Positions 8,300-16,824 of a stretch of DNA of 64,000 nucleotides are shown one piece after another (position 1 is the first letter of the stretch; the number at the start of each line of letters is the position of its first letter). The position numbers and the translations under genes were made by a program. Under the pieces are notes generated by a model. It was not told the DNA's origin. It was given only the letters and a program-made list of their open reading frames with translations, and did not search any database. The DNA is from Pelovirga terrestris (lineage in GTDB: Bacteria > Desulfobacterota > Desulfuromonadia > Desulfuromonadales > Geopsychrobacteraceae): assembly GCF_014773365.1 (NCBI RefSeq), contig NZ_JACWUN010000006.1, positions 62,001-126,000 of the forward strand, given 5' to 3'.

Positions 8300-10144
8300 A
8301 TGACTTACGATCAGGGCCTTTTATTTGCGATCTCTATCACCACGGTGGTGTTTTTTGTCTGGGGGCGCTGGCGTCACGATGTGGTCGCCCTCGGCGCTCT
8401 GCTGACTTGTGTCTTTGCCGGTCTGGTTCCGACTGAAGTGGCCTTTGCCGGGGTTGGCCATCCGGCGGTTATTACGGTTGCTTGCGTATTGATCTTAAGT
8501 GCCGGTTTACAAAGCACTGGCGCAGTAGATGCTCTGGTACAGCGTATCATGCCGAAAACCGGAGGGATATTATTAAGTCTGACTTCTCTGGTCGGCCTTG
8601 GTGCACTGTTGTCAGCGTTTATGAATAATGTTGGTGCCATGGCGCTGCTCATGCCGATTGCTGTCCAGGTTGCCAAAAAACATGGCCTGCCCGCGGGCAA
8701 GGTGCTGATGCCCCTGGCCTTTGGTACCATCCTCGGGGGCATGATGACCTTGATTGGTACCCCTCCAAATATGATCGTCTCCGGTTTTCGTGCTGATATT
8801 GGCAGCGGTGGTTTTGCGATGTTTTCCTTTTTGCCGGTTGGTGGTGCCGTCGCCGGGGCTGGGGTGCTGTTCCTGCTGCTGATCGGTTGGCGGCTGGTTC
8901 CTTTGCGCGAAGAAGCAGGCGCAGCAGGTTTTGAAACCGGAAACTACCTGACTGAAGCTCGGGTCTCAGAAAAAGGAAAAGCGGTTGGTAAAAACCTGTG
9001 GGAAATTGAAGAAGCCCTTGGGGACGTTGATGCCCAGGTGGTTGGCCTGGTACGTAATGAACTGCGGATTACCGCTCCCAATCCCTTGAGGGTTGTTAAA
9101 GCTGACGATATCTTGATTATTGAGGCGGATCCGGATGCCCTGTCGGCGGCATTAACCGCTCTGGATTTGACCCTCGAAGAAGAAGTCCCGCTGACCGTTG
9201 CTGAAGATGGTGAGGAAGAAACGCCGGCGGCTACCGTTGATGAGAGCAGGAACATTGATCATGGGGAGGCCAAGGAGGTCACGGACAAGCAGACTGATAT
9301 TCAGGAATTTGTTGTGATGCCGGCAACTGCCCTGATTGGTCGTACCGCCAGTAGTATTCGTTTGCGCAGTCAATATGGCATCAACCTGCTGGCTATTTCC
9401 AGACAGGGCAAGCGCTCGATCAAGAGGCTGCGAATCTCCCCGATTCACGCCGGCGATGTGCTGTTGATGCAGGGGAACCCCAGTTCTCTTTCCGGCTTTG
9501 CCTCGACCTTTGGCTGTGTTCCTTTAGCGAAGCGGTCGATCAGCCTTCCCGATAAACGCCACGCGCTACTGGCTTCGGGGATTATGGTGTTGGCGATTGG
9601 TGCCGCAGCGTTGGGTCTTGCTCCTGCTGCTATCAGTTTCGCAACCGGAGTACTGGCTTTTATGCTGCTGCGCATCGTGCCGGCGCGCAAAGTCTATGAA
9701 AGCGTTGACTGGTCGATCATCGTGTTGCTTGGCGCACTTATCCCTGTTGCCGGTGCTATGGCAACCACCGGCGCGGCAGATCTACTGGCCCGCACCCTGC
9801 TGGAGAACGTCGCTCAAGGACACCCGATCCTGGCACTGGCAATGATGCTGATATTGACCATGACTCTGTCGGATTTTATGAATAATGCCGCCACGGCTGC
9901 GGTGATGTGTCCACTGGCCATCAGCCTGGCGATGGAGTTGCAGGCTAATCCGGACAGTTTTTTAATGGCAGTTGCCATTGGCGCCTCCTGTGCCTTTCTG
10001 ACCCCCATCGGTCATCAGAATAACACCTTGATTCTAGGCCCGGGAGGGTTTCGTTTTGGGGATTACTGGCGACTGGGATTGCCAATGGAAATACTGGTTA
10101 TTGGCGTCAGTCTGCCTGTCCTGCTCTGGGTTTGGCCCCTTTAA
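8300..10144 (+). CDS. SLC13/DASS-type permease with central RCK-C domains
   Basis: About 614 aa. Membrane segments at both ends (residues about 1-200 and 410-614) flank a soluble centre. The two repeats carry the family signatures: AFMNNVGAMALLMPIA plus LIGTPPNMIVSGF in the first, and DFMNNAATAAVMCPLA in the second. The centre contains two TrkA-C (RCK-C) modules; PLRVVKADDILIIEADPDAL and SPIHAGDVLLMQGNP are typical. Such proteins move dicarboxylates, sulfate or other anions with sodium. The genes downstream serve cysteine and methionine synthesis, so sulfate uptake is a possible but unproven role. Confidence 0.87.
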   Translation: MTYDQGLLFAISITTVVFFVWGRWRHDVVALGALLTCVFAGLVPTEVAFAGVGHPAVITVACVLILSAGLQSTGAVDALVQRIMPKTGGILLSLTSLVGLGALLSAFMNNVGAMALLMPIAVQVAKKHGLPAGKVLMPLAFGTILGGMMTLIGTPPNMIVSGFRADIGSGGFAMFSFLPVGGAVAGAGVLFLLLIGWRLVPLREEAGAAGFETGNYLTEARVSEKGKAVGKNLWEIEEALGDVDAQVVGLVRNELRITAPNPLRVVKADDILIIEADPDALSAALTALDLTLEEEVPLTVAEDGEEETPAATVDESRNIDHGEAKEVTDKQTDIQEFVVMPATALIGRTASSIRLRSQYGINLLAISRQGKRSIKRLRISPIHAGDVLLMQGNPSSLSGFASTFGCVPLAKRSISLPDKRHALLASGIMVLAIGAAALGLAPAAISFATGVLAFMLLRIVPARKVYESVDWSIIVLLGALIPVAGAMATTGAADLLARTLLENVAQGHPILALAMMLILTMTLSDFMNNAATAAVMCPLAISLAMELQANPDSFLMAVAIGASCAFLTPIGHQNNTLILGPGGFRFGDYWRLGLPMEILVIGVSLPVLLWVWPL

Positions 10145-10188
10145 TAGGCATATCCACTGTAACTAGATGTAGTATTGTTAAGTTTTTC

Positions 10189-10217
10189 TTGACACAGAAG
10201 ATAGTGTTTACTATTGT
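10189..10217 (+). promoter_or_regulatory. Sigma-70-type promoter of cysK with palindromic operator
   Basis: A consensus -35 TTGACA (10189-10194) is separated by 17 bp from -10 TATTGT (10212-10217). The spacer and -10 contain the perfect inverted repeat ATAGT-GTTT-ACTAT (10201-10214), and a second inverted repeat, ACTA-GATG-TAGT, lies upstream at 10162-10173. Palindromes overlapping a strong core promoter suggest a repressor of cysteine synthesis, for example Rrf2/CymR-like. The regulator itself is not in the window. Confidence 0.65.
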
Positions 10218-10303
10218 GCTTACCATCGGTCATGTTTATTTCTTTTGTCGCTATTTGATCTCGAAGTGGAAATCCTATCGACACAAAACCCTGGGAGAAC
10301 AAG

Positions 10304-11257
10304 ATGAGCCAAATCTACACAGACAATTCCCTGAGTATTGGTGGCACCCCGCTGGTCCGCCTTAACCGCATTGCCCCCGGTAAAGCTACCGTTTATGCCA
10401 AGATCGAGGGACGCAACCCGGCCTACAGCGTCAAGTGTCGAATTGGTGCGTCAATGATCTGGGATGCAGAAAAAAGCGGGAAATTGCGACCGGGTTCCGA
10501 GTTTGTTGAGCCAACCAGTGGCAATACCGGCATCGCGCTAGCCTTTGTTGCGGCGGCGCGGGGGATTCCTATCACCTTGACCATGCCGGAAACCATGAGC
10601 ATGGAACGGCGCAAGGTGCTCAAGGCTTTTGGCGCCAACCTGGTATTGACTCCCGGCAATAAGGGGATGGGCGGAGCCATTGCAGCAGCGGAAGAAATGG
10701 CCGCAAGTGATCCCGCCAGATATGTGTTGCTGCATCAGTTCAAAAATCCCGCTAATCCGGCGATTCACGAGCAGACCACCGGCCCGGAGATCTGGGAGGC
10801 GACCGGTGGCAAGGTGGATATCTTTGTGGCCGGAGTGGGTACCGGTGGTACCATTACCGGGGTCTCGCGTTATTTCAAAAAGATCCGCGGCCAGGCGTTG
10901 CATTCGGTTGCGGTGGAACCGACGGACAGTCCGGTTATTACACAGCAGTTGGCCGGGCAAAGCCTGCAACCGGGTCCCCACAAGATTCAGGGGATCGGTG
11001 CCGGTTTTATCCCCGACACACTTGATCTGGACGTTGTTGATCAGGTTGAGCAGGTCAGTAATGACGAGGCCATCGACTATGCCCAGCGTCTGGCCCGGGA
11101 AGAAGGCATTCTTGCCGGAATTTCCTGTGGCGCGGCGGTTGCTGCTGCAGCCAGACTGGCGGCTCTGCCGGAGTCGGAGGGGAAAACCATTGTGGTGATC
11201 CTGCCCGACTCGGGTGAGCGTTATCTGTCGAGTGTTCTATTTGAAGGCATTGTATAA
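10304..11257 (+). CDS. cysK: Cysteine synthase A (O-acetylserine sulfhydrylase)
   Basis: Fold-type II PLP enzyme making cysteine from O-acetylserine and sulfide in the cytosol. The PLP lysine lies in [12 protein letters not shown] (about residue 43), the substrate loop is [12 protein letters not shown] (about 68-79), and the phosphate-binding glycine loop is [14 protein letters not shown] (about 175-188). Overall similarity to enterobacterial CysK is strong along the full length (317 aa), including [16 protein letters not shown] near the start. It has its own promoter with palindromes and is followed by a repeat and a SAM riboswitch controlling two further sulfur amino acid genes. Confidence 0.95.
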   Translation: MSQIYTDNSLSIGGTPLVRLNRIAPGKATVYAKIEGRNPAYSVKCRIGASMIWDAEKSGKLRPGSEFVEPTSGNTGIALAFVAAARGIPITLTMPETMSMERRKVLKAFGANLVLTPGNKGMGGAIAAAEEMAASDPARYVLLHQFKNPANPAIHEQTTGPEIWEATGGKVDIFVAGVGTGGTITGVSRYFKKIRGQALHSVAVEPTDSPVITQQLAGQSLQPGPHKIQGIGAGFIPDTLDLDVVDQVEQVSNDEAIDYAQRLAREEGILAGISCGAAVAAAARLAALPESEGKTIVVILPDSGERYLSSVLFEGIV

Positions 11258-11263
11258 ATTGCT

Positions 11264-11418
11264 GGTATTTGTGCAGCACCGACTCTTTGGATCCTATGTC
11301 AAGGGACGCGATTGTTTCCCGTTGGGTCATCCCTGACCGCTTGTTGTCGCCGTCCATGGCGACAAACACCCTTGCCACAGGAACCCCGGTCCTGCGCAAG
11401 GACAGCAGTGAATAGTTA
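11264..11418 (+). repeat. Dispersed 3'-end repeat, copy B (split)
   Basis: Starts seven bases after the cysK stop with GGTATTTGTGCAGCACCG, a diverged version of the copy A/D left part, and ends with GGACAGCAGTGAATAGTTAC. Between the two halves is about 100 bp of extra sequence containing a perfect hairpin, TTGTCGCC (11344-11351) and GGCGACAA (11358-11365), with no T-run after it. It therefore looks like a repeat copy with an insertion. Confidence 0.5.
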
Positions 11419-11459
11419 CAATTGGTGTAACGCCTGTCGGTGGTTTGACCCCGGCAACA

Positions 11460-11570
11460 TCTCATCAAGAGTGGTGGAGGGACAGGCCCTGTGAAACCAC
11501 AGCAACCGGTTCGTTCTGATCGAATGTCAGGTGCTAAATCCTGCCCTGACGTTTTCAGGGGAAGATGAGA
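11460..11570 (+). promoter_or_regulatory. SAM-I (S-box) riboswitch aptamer
   Basis: The S-box core is clear: CTCATCAAGAG, GGTGGAGGGACAGGCCCTGTG, AAACCACAGCAACC and GTGCTAAATCCTGC occur in the right order. P1 pairs TCTCATC (11460-11466) with GATGAGA (11564-11570). The 3' P1 strand extends to GAGAAAG (11567-11573), which is exactly complementary to CTTTCTC in the 5' arm of the downstream terminator. This predicts antitermination when S-adenosylmethionine is low and termination when it is high. Confidence 0.95.
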
Positions 11571-11601
11571 AAGTGACCCGGTTTCGCGCTTTGATAGAAG
11601 G

Positions 11602-11635
11602 GACCCTTTCTCAAGATTAGAGAAGGGGTCTTTTT
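11602..11635 (+). terminator. SAM riboswitch expression-platform terminator
   Basis: An 11 bp stem pairs GACCCTTTCTC (11602-11612) with GAGAAGGGGTC (11620-11630; one G-U pair) around a 7-base loop and is followed by five T residues. Its 5' arm competes with the riboswitch P1 3' strand. It lies 18 bases ahead of the metB-type start codon. Confidence 0.93.
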
Positions 11636-11653
11636 GCGCAAAGGAGTGTAAGC

Positions 11654-12808
11654 ATGAGTAGTCAGCTTAATTTTTCGGCGCTCAGCCGTACCGTTCAGAT
11701 CGGAACCGGGGTCGATGAGCGCACCGGAGCCGTGAGTTTTCCCATTTATCCGAGTGCCACCTATCGCCACCCGGGGGTCGGCCAGAGTACCGGCTATGAT
11801 TATACCCGCTCAGGCAATCCGACCCGAGAGGTGCTGGAGGAGGCGCTGGCGGATCTCGAGACCGGGGCCCGAGGCTTGGCCTTTTCGTCAGGGATGGCGG
11901 CCCTGACGACCCTGTTTTTGCATTTTTCCGCAGGTGATCATCTGATCGTTTCTGAGGACCTTTACGGCGGTACCTACCGGGTGCTGGATCAGGTGTTTGG
12001 GAAATTTGGCCTGCAGGTCAGCTATGTCGATACCACGGCGGTAGCGGCAGTGGCAGCAGCGCTGCGGCCAGAGACCAGGGCGCTGCTGGTAGAGAGCCCG
12101 GGTAATCCGTTGTTGGGCATCGCCGATCTGACAGCGCTGGGAACCCTGTGTCGTGAGCACAACCTGCTATTTGTCGTCGACAACACCTTTGTGACCCCGG
12201 TGTTGCAACGCCCTTTTGACTATGGTGCCGATATCGTCGTTCATTCAGCGACCAAGTATCTGGGTGGCCACAGCGATCTCTGTGCCGGGGTGCTGGTTGC
12301 CCGTACCCCGGAGTTGGGCGAACGCCTTTATTTTCTTCAAAATTCTACCGGGGCGGTGTTGCCTCCCCAGGATTGCTGGCTGTTGATGCGCTCCCTCAAG
12401 ACCCTGCATCTGCGGCTGGAGCGCCATTGTCAAAGCGCCGCTGTCGTTGCCGAATGGCTTGTCCGTCACCCACGCGTGGCCAAAGTGTTTTATCCAGGGT
12501 TGCCCGACCATCCGGGCCATGCCCTGGCGGCTACACAAATGCACGGCTATGGCGGGATGCTGTCTTTCAGGGTCGACGATGCCGCGCTCGCTCGTCAGGT
12601 GTTGGAGCGCTTGCAGTTGATTTCTTTTGCCGAAAGCCTTGGCGGGGTAGAAACCTTGATGACCCTGCCGGCGGTTCAGACCCACGCCGATATTCCCGCC
12701 GCGGATCGACAGCGACTGGGGATTGATGAGGCACTGCTGCGCCTGTCGGTAGGATTGGAAGACCCGCAGGATATTATTGCCGATCTGGCGCAGGCGTTGG
12801 CATCCTGA
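11654..12808 (+). CDS. metB: Cystathionine gamma-synthase-type PLP enzyme
   Basis: Cys/Met-metabolism PLP enzyme (fold type I, 384 aa). PLP contacts include YTRSGNPTREVLEEALADLE (about residues 50-69) and FSSGMAALTT; the Schiff-base lysine is in HSATKYLGGHSDLCAG (about 201). It probably joins an activated homoserine ester with cysteine or sulfide in methionine synthesis. The SAM-I riboswitch in its leader strongly supports a methionine-pathway role. MetB, MetY/MetZ and gamma-lyase functions are hard to separate by sequence, so the symbol is a best guess. A weaker gap of 59 bp leads to the paralogue. Confidence 0.88.
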   Translation: MSSQLNFSALSRTVQIGTGVDERTGAVSFPIYPSATYRHPGVGQSTGYDYTRSGNPTREVLEEALADLETGARGLAFSSGMAALTTLFLHFSAGDHLIVSEDLYGGTYRVLDQVFGKFGLQVSYVDTTAVAAVAAALRPETRALLVESPGNPLLGIADLTALGTLCREHNLLFVVDNTFVTPVLQRPFDYGADIVVHSATKYLGGHSDLCAGVLVARTPELGERLYFLQNSTGAVLPPQDCWLLMRSLKTLHLRLERHCQSAAVVAEWLVRHPRVAKVFYPGLPDHPGHALAATQMHGYGGMLSFRVDDAALARQVLERLQLISFAESLGGVETLMTLPAVQTHADIPAADRQRLGIDEALLRLSVGLEDPQDIIADLAQALAS

Positions 12809-12867
12809 TGACTGATGTTGTGATATCAACATATTTGTTTGATAGTTAACTTTGTGGGAGTTTGCTG

Positions 12868-14019
12868 ATGACCCTTTCTGACAAGCGTATCGCGACCTTA
12901 CTGGTCCACCAGGGGCAGGATCGCGATCCGGCTACCGGGGCCTCGACCGTTCCGATTTATCAGGCTTCGACCTATCATCACCCCGGTGGGGTCGGGCAGG
13001 AATTTGATTACGCCCGCAGTGGCAACCCCAGTCGCCAACAGGTTGAAGAGGCGATTGCCCTGCTCGAAGGCGGGGTCCGGGGTTTTGCCTTTTCCTCGGG
13101 AATGGCGGCCATCGGCAGTGCCCTGTCCCTGCTCGAAGCCGGTGACCACCTGATTGCACCGGACGATCTTTACGGTGGCAGTTATCGCTATCTGACGATG
13201 CTGTTACCGCGCCAGGGAATTGAGGTCAGCCTGGTCGATCAGTCAGATCGCGCCCAGGTGGCCGCAGCTATCCGTCCCACCACCCGGGCGCTGTTTCTCG
13301 AAACCCCGTCCAATCCCCTGTTCAAGATCACCGATCTGCGCGCCATGGTTGACCTGGCGCGTGAGCATCGCTTGCTGACTCTGCTCGACAATACCTTCAT
13401 GACCCCACTGTTGCAGCGCCCCCTCGATCTGGGTATCGATGTGACGATCCATAGTGCCACCAAGTTTCTCGGCGGTCATAGCGACATCCTCGCCGGATTG
13501 GTTGCCGTTGGTGATAACGAGATTGCCGGTCGAATCAAGCGTATTCAGAATTCATTTGGTGCGGTACTCGGGCCGTTCGACAGTTTTCTGCTGTCACGCG
13601 GGATCAAGACCCTCAAGCTGCGCCTTGAAGCCTCTCAGGCCAATGCCCAGGAACTGGCGACGCGGCTGGCCCGACATTCGGCAGTGGCCCGGGTGATTTA
13701 TCCCGGTCTAGACGATTTTGTTGGACGTGATCGCCATTTTTCCCAGGCCGGCGGCGCCGGTGCGGTACTCTCCTTTGAATTAACGGATGCCGCTGCAGTA
13801 AAGTCTCTGCTCGAACGCGTGCAACTGCCGATTGTCGCGCCCAGCCTGGGTGGCGTCGAAACCATCCTGACCCATTGCTGGAGCATGTCTCATGCCGCGA
13901 TTCCGGCAGCGATCAAGGAGCAGATGGGGATCACTCAGGGATTGCTACGCATTTCGGCCGGTATCGAAGATGTGGAGGATCTGTGGGAAGACCTGGATCA
14001 GGGATTGCAACAGTGTTGA
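12868..14019 (+). CDS. Cystathionine beta-lyase-type PLP enzyme (tandem paralogue)
   Basis: Second Cys/Met PLP enzyme, clearly homologous to the one upstream: YARSGNPSRQQVEEAIALLE, FSSGMAAIGSALSLLEAG and the lysine motif HSATKFLGGHSDILAG align along its whole length. A likely division of labour is cystathionine gamma-synthase first and cystathionine beta-lyase second, giving homocysteine, both under the SAM riboswitch. That split is inference. The start is at the ATG at 12868 with GGGAG seven bases upstream. No separate terminator or riboswitch is seen between the paralogues, so they are probably one transcript. Confidence 0.87.
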   Translation: MTLSDKRIATLLVHQGQDRDPATGASTVPIYQASTYHHPGGVGQEFDYARSGNPSRQQVEEAIALLEGGVRGFAFSSGMAAIGSALSLLEAGDHLIAPDDLYGGSYRYLTMLLPRQGIEVSLVDQSDRAQVAAAIRPTTRALFLETPSNPLFKITDLRAMVDLAREHRLLTLLDNTFMTPLLQRPLDLGIDVTIHSATKFLGGHSDILAGLVAVGDNEIAGRIKRIQNSFGAVLGPFDSFLLSRGIKTLKLRLEASQANAQELATRLARHSAVARVIYPGLDDFVGRDRHFSQAGGAGAVLSFELTDAAAVKSLLERVQLPIVAPSLGGVETILTHCWSMSHAAIPAAIKEQMGITQGLLRISAGIEDVEDLWEDLDQGLQQC

Positions 14020-14121
14020 AAAGACCGGGCGTCGGCGCTAGAGATTGACATTTTATCGGAATATCAATAGCCTAGCACTGATAGTCACTTGTTGAATTAC
14101 TGCGGCACAGGGATTATGCTC

Positions 14122-15348
14122 ATGAGAAAACTGGCAAACCTGTTTCTGATCCTTTTTATCGTTTCAGCGTTCTCCGGTATTTCCATGGTGTTGGCTCAAC
14201 ACGAGGGGTTGTTTCCCTTTGCTGCGCAGATGCACTATATCCTCCGGGGAGCCTGCCTGATCAGCGGTTTTCTCGTCTATATCGGTTTTGGTTTTAACCG
14301 TCATCTGCCCAAACGGGTGCTGATTCCGCTGTTACTGTGGTTGTTCTGGAGTCTGGTGGCGTACTGGCCACTGGATTATTTTGCCCTGGGGTGGGGGCAG
14401 TTGGTGGCCTATATTGCGCAACTGGTCTTTGGTATCCTGTTGCTTAAAGTCAATTCTCTGTTAAACAACAAGAGCCTACTGCTGGTGCCCGAGCAGTTTA
14501 TCGGCTCGTCCTTCAGCTTGACCACCCTGGTCAAGTTTTCCCTGATCAGCCTGATTGTCCTACCGCTGTCCTTGCTGCTGATCCTGTTTTCCCTTGTCAG
14601 CGGAGTGCTCGAGCGCAGTACCGGTGGTTTTGTTCAGCTGCGACCCGACGGCCTTTACATGCAGGAGAAGGTCTATCACCTTGATGGCAAGGATATCCGT
14701 CTGGCAGGAATGATTCATCTCGGGCACGGGAGCTATTACCGCGATCTGATTGCCTCAATCCCCACTGAGCGCACCCTGATCCTGGCTGAAGGGGTCAGTG
14801 ACGACACCGGTTTGATGGGTGAACGCTTCAGTTACGGCAATATTGCGGGTAATCTTGGCCTGTCGAGTCAGGAGCAGTTTCATTTTGTCGGCCGCCGTAT
14901 CAGTCTGGCCGATCTGCGCCAGCCTTATCGCGAGCGCTATGATGGTCCGCATATTCTCAACGCTGATATTGATCTGCAGCAGTTCGATCCCCGCAGCGTC
15001 GAGGTGCTTAATGCCCTGGCCCGATATTTTTTACATGCCGATTCCCTGTGGCACGGATATCTGCAGTTTAATCGTTGGGCTGAGGAGAATATCACCGTCG
15101 ATACCAATCGGGTGCTGATGAATGATCTGATTGATAAACGTAACCAGGCGGTCATTGCGCTGCTCCCCCAGGCCCTGGATCGTTACGATGTGGTAGTGAT
15201 TCCCTGGGGAGCGTTGCACATGAAAGGGATTGAGGTGGCGGTGCGCGCGGCAGATTTTTATCTTCACGACAGCTATCTGCGCCGCAGCATCAGCTTTTTT
15301 GATCTGCCTTTTGGTCGTATCTTTCAGCAATGGCGTAGTCACAGCTAA
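14122..15348 (+). CDS. Membrane protein with TraB/GumN (TIKI)-like domain
   Basis: The first about 190 residues hold five or so hydrophobic segments. A soluble domain (about 200-409) follows, beginning LAGMIHLGHGSYYRDLI, with ERTLILAEG about 30 residues later and VVIPWGALHMKGIEVA near the end. The pattern of a His-containing first strand, an acidic residue in the next and a GxxHxxG-like late motif recalls the TraB/PrgY/GumN family, proposed to be metalloproteases. Full catalytic identity cannot be shown. Starts at 14116 and 14122 are both possible. The gene faces the convergent flavoprotein gene with a 16 bp gap. Confidence 0.65.
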   Translation: MRKLANLFLILFIVSAFSGISMVLAQHEGLFPFAAQMHYILRGACLISGFLVYIGFGFNRHLPKRVLIPLLLWLFWSLVAYWPLDYFALGWGQLVAYIAQLVFGILLLKVNSLLNNKSLLLVPEQFIGSSFSLTTLVKFSLISLIVLPLSLLLILFSLVSGVLERSTGGFVQLRPDGLYMQEKVYHLDGKDIRLAGMIHLGHGSYYRDLIASIPTERTLILAEGVSDDTGLMGERFSYGNIAGNLGLSSQEQFHFVGRRISLADLRQPYRERYDGPHILNADIDLQQFDPRSVEVLNALARYFLHADSLWHGYLQFNRWAEENITVDTNRVLMNDLIDKRNQAVIALLPQALDRYDVVVIPWGALHMKGIEVAVRAADFYLHDSYLRRSISFFDLPFGRIFQQWRSHS

Positions 15349-15364
15349 AAACTGACGGTTCTGT

Positions 15365-16630
15365 TCACGGTTTTTTTGCGGCAGTGGCAGCACTGATTCC
15401 CGCCAGATACCCGGTCGACCAGCACAGCTGCAGATTGAATCCCCCGGTCGGGCCATCCAGATCGATCATTTCCCCGGCAAAATACAGATTGTCGACCACC
15501 TTGGAGCGCATCGTGCGCATGTCAATATCAGCAAGACTGACCCCCCCGGAGGTAATGATCGCGCGCTCCGGCGTATCGAGAGCGGTCACCTTCAGGCGCC
15601 AGTCTTTAAACAGACGGCCCAGACGTTGCCGCTCTTGTTTGGTGATGGAGTGGCACTTTTTCTCGGCTGGAATCTCGCTTAATTGCACAAACAGCGGAAT
15701 AAGGAGTTGAGGCAGTAGTCCGGACAGGGCGTTAGCGAAGTTTCTGTTGCTGTGGCCAGCGAGTTCTCGCTGCAGTCGCTGATCGAAAAGTTCGACACTG
15801 ACTGCCGGTTTCAGGTCAAGCTGAAGTTCGACCGGGCCGCGTTGCAGGGCATCACGAACCAGCGCACTCAGATCGAGGACAATCGGGCCACCGATGCCGT
15901 GACGGGTAAAAAAGGCTTCGCCAAAGCGTTCGGCAATCGGTTTGTTGTTGTGCCAGGCGGTGATGTTGACATTTTTCAGATTCAGGTTGAGTAAATCCTG
16001 GGTCCAGTCGGCATCAAGCTGTAATGGTACCAGCGCCGGCTGGGGCGGGGTCAGCCGATGTCTGCTATCTGTTGCCCAGCGGTACCCATCGCCGCTGCAG
16101 CCGGTCTCCGGGTAGGATAACCCCCCGGTGGCAACAATTACTGTCGCGGCAGCAAAGGTGCCATACGCTGTTTCGACCGCTCGAACGCATCCCTCTTCGT
16201 ACTGCAGACCGTTAACCCGACAGCTGGTTTTGGTCTCTACCCCTGCCTGTCGAATATACTTCAACAGCAGCTTAAGGACTTCGCTCGCACCACCCTGTGC
16301 CGGGAATATCCGCCCACCCCGTTCGCGTTGTAATGGCAAGCCCCGCTGTTCAAAAAAATCGACGGTAGCGGCGGTACCGAGGCTGTAGAGTGCCGTCAGC
16401 AGGGTTTTGCCCTGCCGGCCGAAATATTCGCAGAACCGCCGTGGATCCTCTTCGTCATAGGTGATATTACAGCGCCCCTTGCCGGTGATCAGCAGTTTGG
16501 CCCCACAGCGGCGGTTCTTCTCCAGGAGCAGCACCCTGGCTCCCTGCTCAGCGGCAACCCCGGCGGCAAAAAGCCCGGCCGGTCCACCACCAATGACAAT
16601 CACATCATAAACAGACACTCGTGCTCCCAT
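15365..16630 (-). CDS. BaiN/YhiN (HI0933)-family flavoprotein
   Basis: FAD-binding oxidoreductase of 421 aa. The dinucleotide fold is at the N-terminus (VIVIGGGPAGLFAAGVAAEQ), followed by the family-specific LLITGKGRCNIT (about residues 46-57), a second FAD contact (VIVATGGLSYPETGCSGDGY, about 137-156) and the C-terminal YFAGEMIDLDGPTGGFNLQ (about 386-404). Homologues are annotated as aminoacetone oxidase or BaiN, but the physiological substrate is unsettled. ATG at 16630 is used; a GTG 12 bases downstream behind GGGAG is an alternative. Confidence 0.9.
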   Translation of the reverse strand: MGARVSVYDVIVIGGGPAGLFAAGVAAEQGARVLLLEKNRRCGAKLLITGKGRCNITYDEEDPRRFCEYFGRQGKTLLTALYSLGTAATVDFFEQRGLPLQRERGGRIFPAQGGASEVLKLLLKYIRQAGVETKTSCRVNGLQYEEGCVRAVETAYGTFAAATVIVATGGLSYPETGCSGDGYRWATDSRHRLTPPQPALVPLQLDADWTQDLLNLNLKNVNITAWHNNKPIAERFGEAFFTRHGIGGPIVLDLSALVRDALQRGPVELQLDLKPAVSVELFDQRLQRELAGHSNRNFANALSGLLPQLLIPLFVQLSEIPAEKKCHSITKQERQRLGRLFKDWRLKVTALDTPERAIITSGGVSLADIDMRTMRSKVVDNLYFAGEMIDLDGPTGGFNLQLCWSTGYLAGISAATAAKKP

Positions 16631-16683
16631 TTTCCCTTCGCGGAATGAATTATTGCTTCAGTGCTGAGACACAAAAACTTTTA

Positions 16684-16787
16684 GGCCACCAAGCTACCAA
16701 GAACTCCAAGAAAAACAGGGCAAGGCCTTTGTTGTTTTACCTAATTCTGGTTTTTTCTCTCTTGGTGCCCTTGGAGTCTTGGCGGCT
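16684..16787. repeat. CCAAG-unit palindromic repeat, copy 1
   Basis: The left arm (16684-16716) contains CCACCAAG, CTACCAAG and CTCCAAG units in series. The right arm (16750-16786) contains the reverse complements (CTTGGTG, CTTGGAG, CTTGGCGG). The arms frame about 35 bp of AT-richer sequence, so the whole can fold into a long imperfect hairpin. The same structure occurs at 52408-52500. It lies in the gap between the pncB and BaiN-like genes. Confidence 0.75.
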
Positions 16788-16824
16788 GATTTAGATCTTC
16801 TCTTAACCCCGGACAAAATCGCTG

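Noticed and set aside
11344-11365. Hairpin TTGTCGCC...GGCGACAA as a cysK terminator.
   Set aside because: No T-run follows it. It sits inside a repeat copy and is more likely part of that element.
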